From Sinomonas atrocyanea (GTDB lineage Bacteria; Actinomycetota; Actinomycetes; Actinomycetales; Micrococcaceae), in contig NZ_JAUSTE010000008.1 in NCBI RefSeq assembly GCF_030812675.1, forward strand, positions 1 to 64,000: DNA of 64,000 nt, given 5' to 3'. The notes below the pieces were generated by a model. The model worked only from the letters and a program-made list of their open reading frames with translations. It did not search any database and had not been told where the DNA came from. Of this stretch, positions 63,269 through 64,000 are shown in pieces (within the stretch, counting starts at the first letter, position 1; each line of letters starts with the position of its first letter). A program made the translations under genes and the position numbers.

Positions 63269-64000
63269 TGCCTGCTGAGCCCGTTCTGGCCATCGAGGTG
63301 GTGCGCACGCGCGCCGAGCTCCAGCCGGCCATCGCCCGCCGGCTGGCGGCGAAGCGCCGCGGCCCGGGCCTGCCGTCCCTCGGGCTCGTCCCGACCATGG
63401 GCGCCCTGCACGCGGGGCACCGTGCCCTCGCCGAGGCCGCGGCCGCCCAGAACGACGTCGTGGTCGCGAGCGTGTTCGTCAACCCCCTCCAGTTCGGGGA
63501 CGCCACGGACCTCGAGCGCTATCCCCGCACCCTCGACGCGGATGCCGCCCTGCTGGCGGACGCCGGCGTCGACCTGGTCTTCGCCCCGGACGCCGACGAG
63601 ATGTACCCGGGCGGCGAGCCCGAGGTGCGGGTCACCGCGGGGCCGCTGGCCCAGAAGTGGGAGGGCGCCTCCCGCCCGGGCCACTTCGACGGGGTGTGCA
63701 CGGTCGTGTCGAAGCTCCTCCACCTCGCGATGCCCGGCGGGTTCGACGGCGCACGGGCCGCCTACCGCGCCTACTTCGGGCAGAAGGACGCCCAGCAGGT
63801 CGCCGTCGTCCGCCGGATGGTGCGGGACCTGGACTTCCCCGTGGAGATCGTCGCCGTCCCGATCGTGCGCGACCCGGACGGCCTGGCCCTCTCGAGCCGG
63901 AACCGCTTCCTGTCCGAGGCTGAGCGCGATGCGGCGCTCGTCCTCTCCCGGGCCCTGGGACTCCTCGAGGACCGCGCAAGCGCCCACGAGCCCCTCAACC
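63268..64000 (+). CDS. panC: Pantoate-beta-alanine ligase (partial, runs off the window)
   Basis: The first 244 residues are present with no stop before the window ends. PanC makes pantothenate from pantoate, beta-alanine and ATP. Motifs are [15 protein letters not shown] (about 43-57, ATP binding), [20 protein letters not shown] (about 70-89), YFGQKDAQQ and the KMSK-like LSSRNRFLS (about 209-217). Its ATG overlaps the DUF2520 stop by one base. Confidence 0.95.
   Translation, partial: MPAEPVLAIEVVRTRAELQPAIARRLAAKRRGPGLPSLGLVPTMGALHAGHRALAEAAAAQNDVVVASVFVNPLQFGDATDLERYPRTLDADAALLADAGVDLVFAPDADEMYPGGEPEVRVTAGPLAQKWEGASRPGHFDGVCTVVSKLLHLAMPGGFDGARAAYRAYFGQKDAQQVAVVRRMVRDLDFPVEIVAVPIVRDPDGLALSSRNRFLSEAERDAALVLSRALGLLEDRASAHEPLN

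Overview
The window is a high-GC actinobacterial chromosome segment, probably Micrococcaceae and most like Arthrobacter or Sinomonas. This rests on codon use, on the gene order ftsH-folE-folP-folB-folK-DUF3180-DUF2520-panC, and on leaderless genes whose GTG start follows a TANNNT -10 box by 6-7 nt. The genus is inference.

Region 1 (about 1-11,820) is an integrated mobile element of about 11.65 kb, with lower GC and more mixed codon use than its surroundings. It sits in the last codons of putA. A large serine integrase lies at the left end. A 17-bp identical core (152-168 and 11806-11822) marks attL and attR. The native last codons of putA are stranded at the far left (127-168). The element carries a replacement tail, stop codon and terminator, so PutA stays full length. 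Cargo: an HNH endonuclease, a single-chain type IIG-like restriction-modification enzyme, an unrecognised 416-aa protein upstream of it on the same strand, a small resolvase, a small unknown protein, an Abi_C/HEPN-type abortive-infection protein and a second, possibly HEPN-like, helical protein. I read it as a mobile defence island.

Region 2 (11.8-26.1 kb): putA with a divergent LysR regulator; dps; a BASS-type transporter; a sedolisin protease; a small alarmone synthetase; a sugar-porter MFS gene divergent from a LacI-PfkB kinase-PEBP-HAD operon.

Region 3 (26.1-38.6 kb): two 49-aa membrane proteins, a DegP-like protease, PhzF, two NUDIX proteins (one is Idi), GDPD, a secreted phosphodiesterase, a TMEM175-like channel, glycerate kinase, an NCS2 permease, a RutE-like reductase and a marR-MFS operon. 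Several repeat families lie between these genes.

Region 4 (38.6-54.2 kb): pgm; an M4 protease translationally coupled to an emfourin-type inhibitor; a DUF4190 protein; amidase; rhodanese; pheA; arylamine N-acetyltransferase; diacylglycerol kinase; serS; an AbiEi-like protein; HAD phosphatase; SatD-like protein; ppa; dacB.

Region 5 (54.2-64 kb): a tightly packed housekeeping run, DUF2342 metalloprotease-tilS-hpt-ftsH-folE-folP-folB-folK-DUF3180-DUF2520-panC (panC runs off the window), joining tRNA modification, purine salvage, membrane proteolysis, folate synthesis and pantothenate synthesis.
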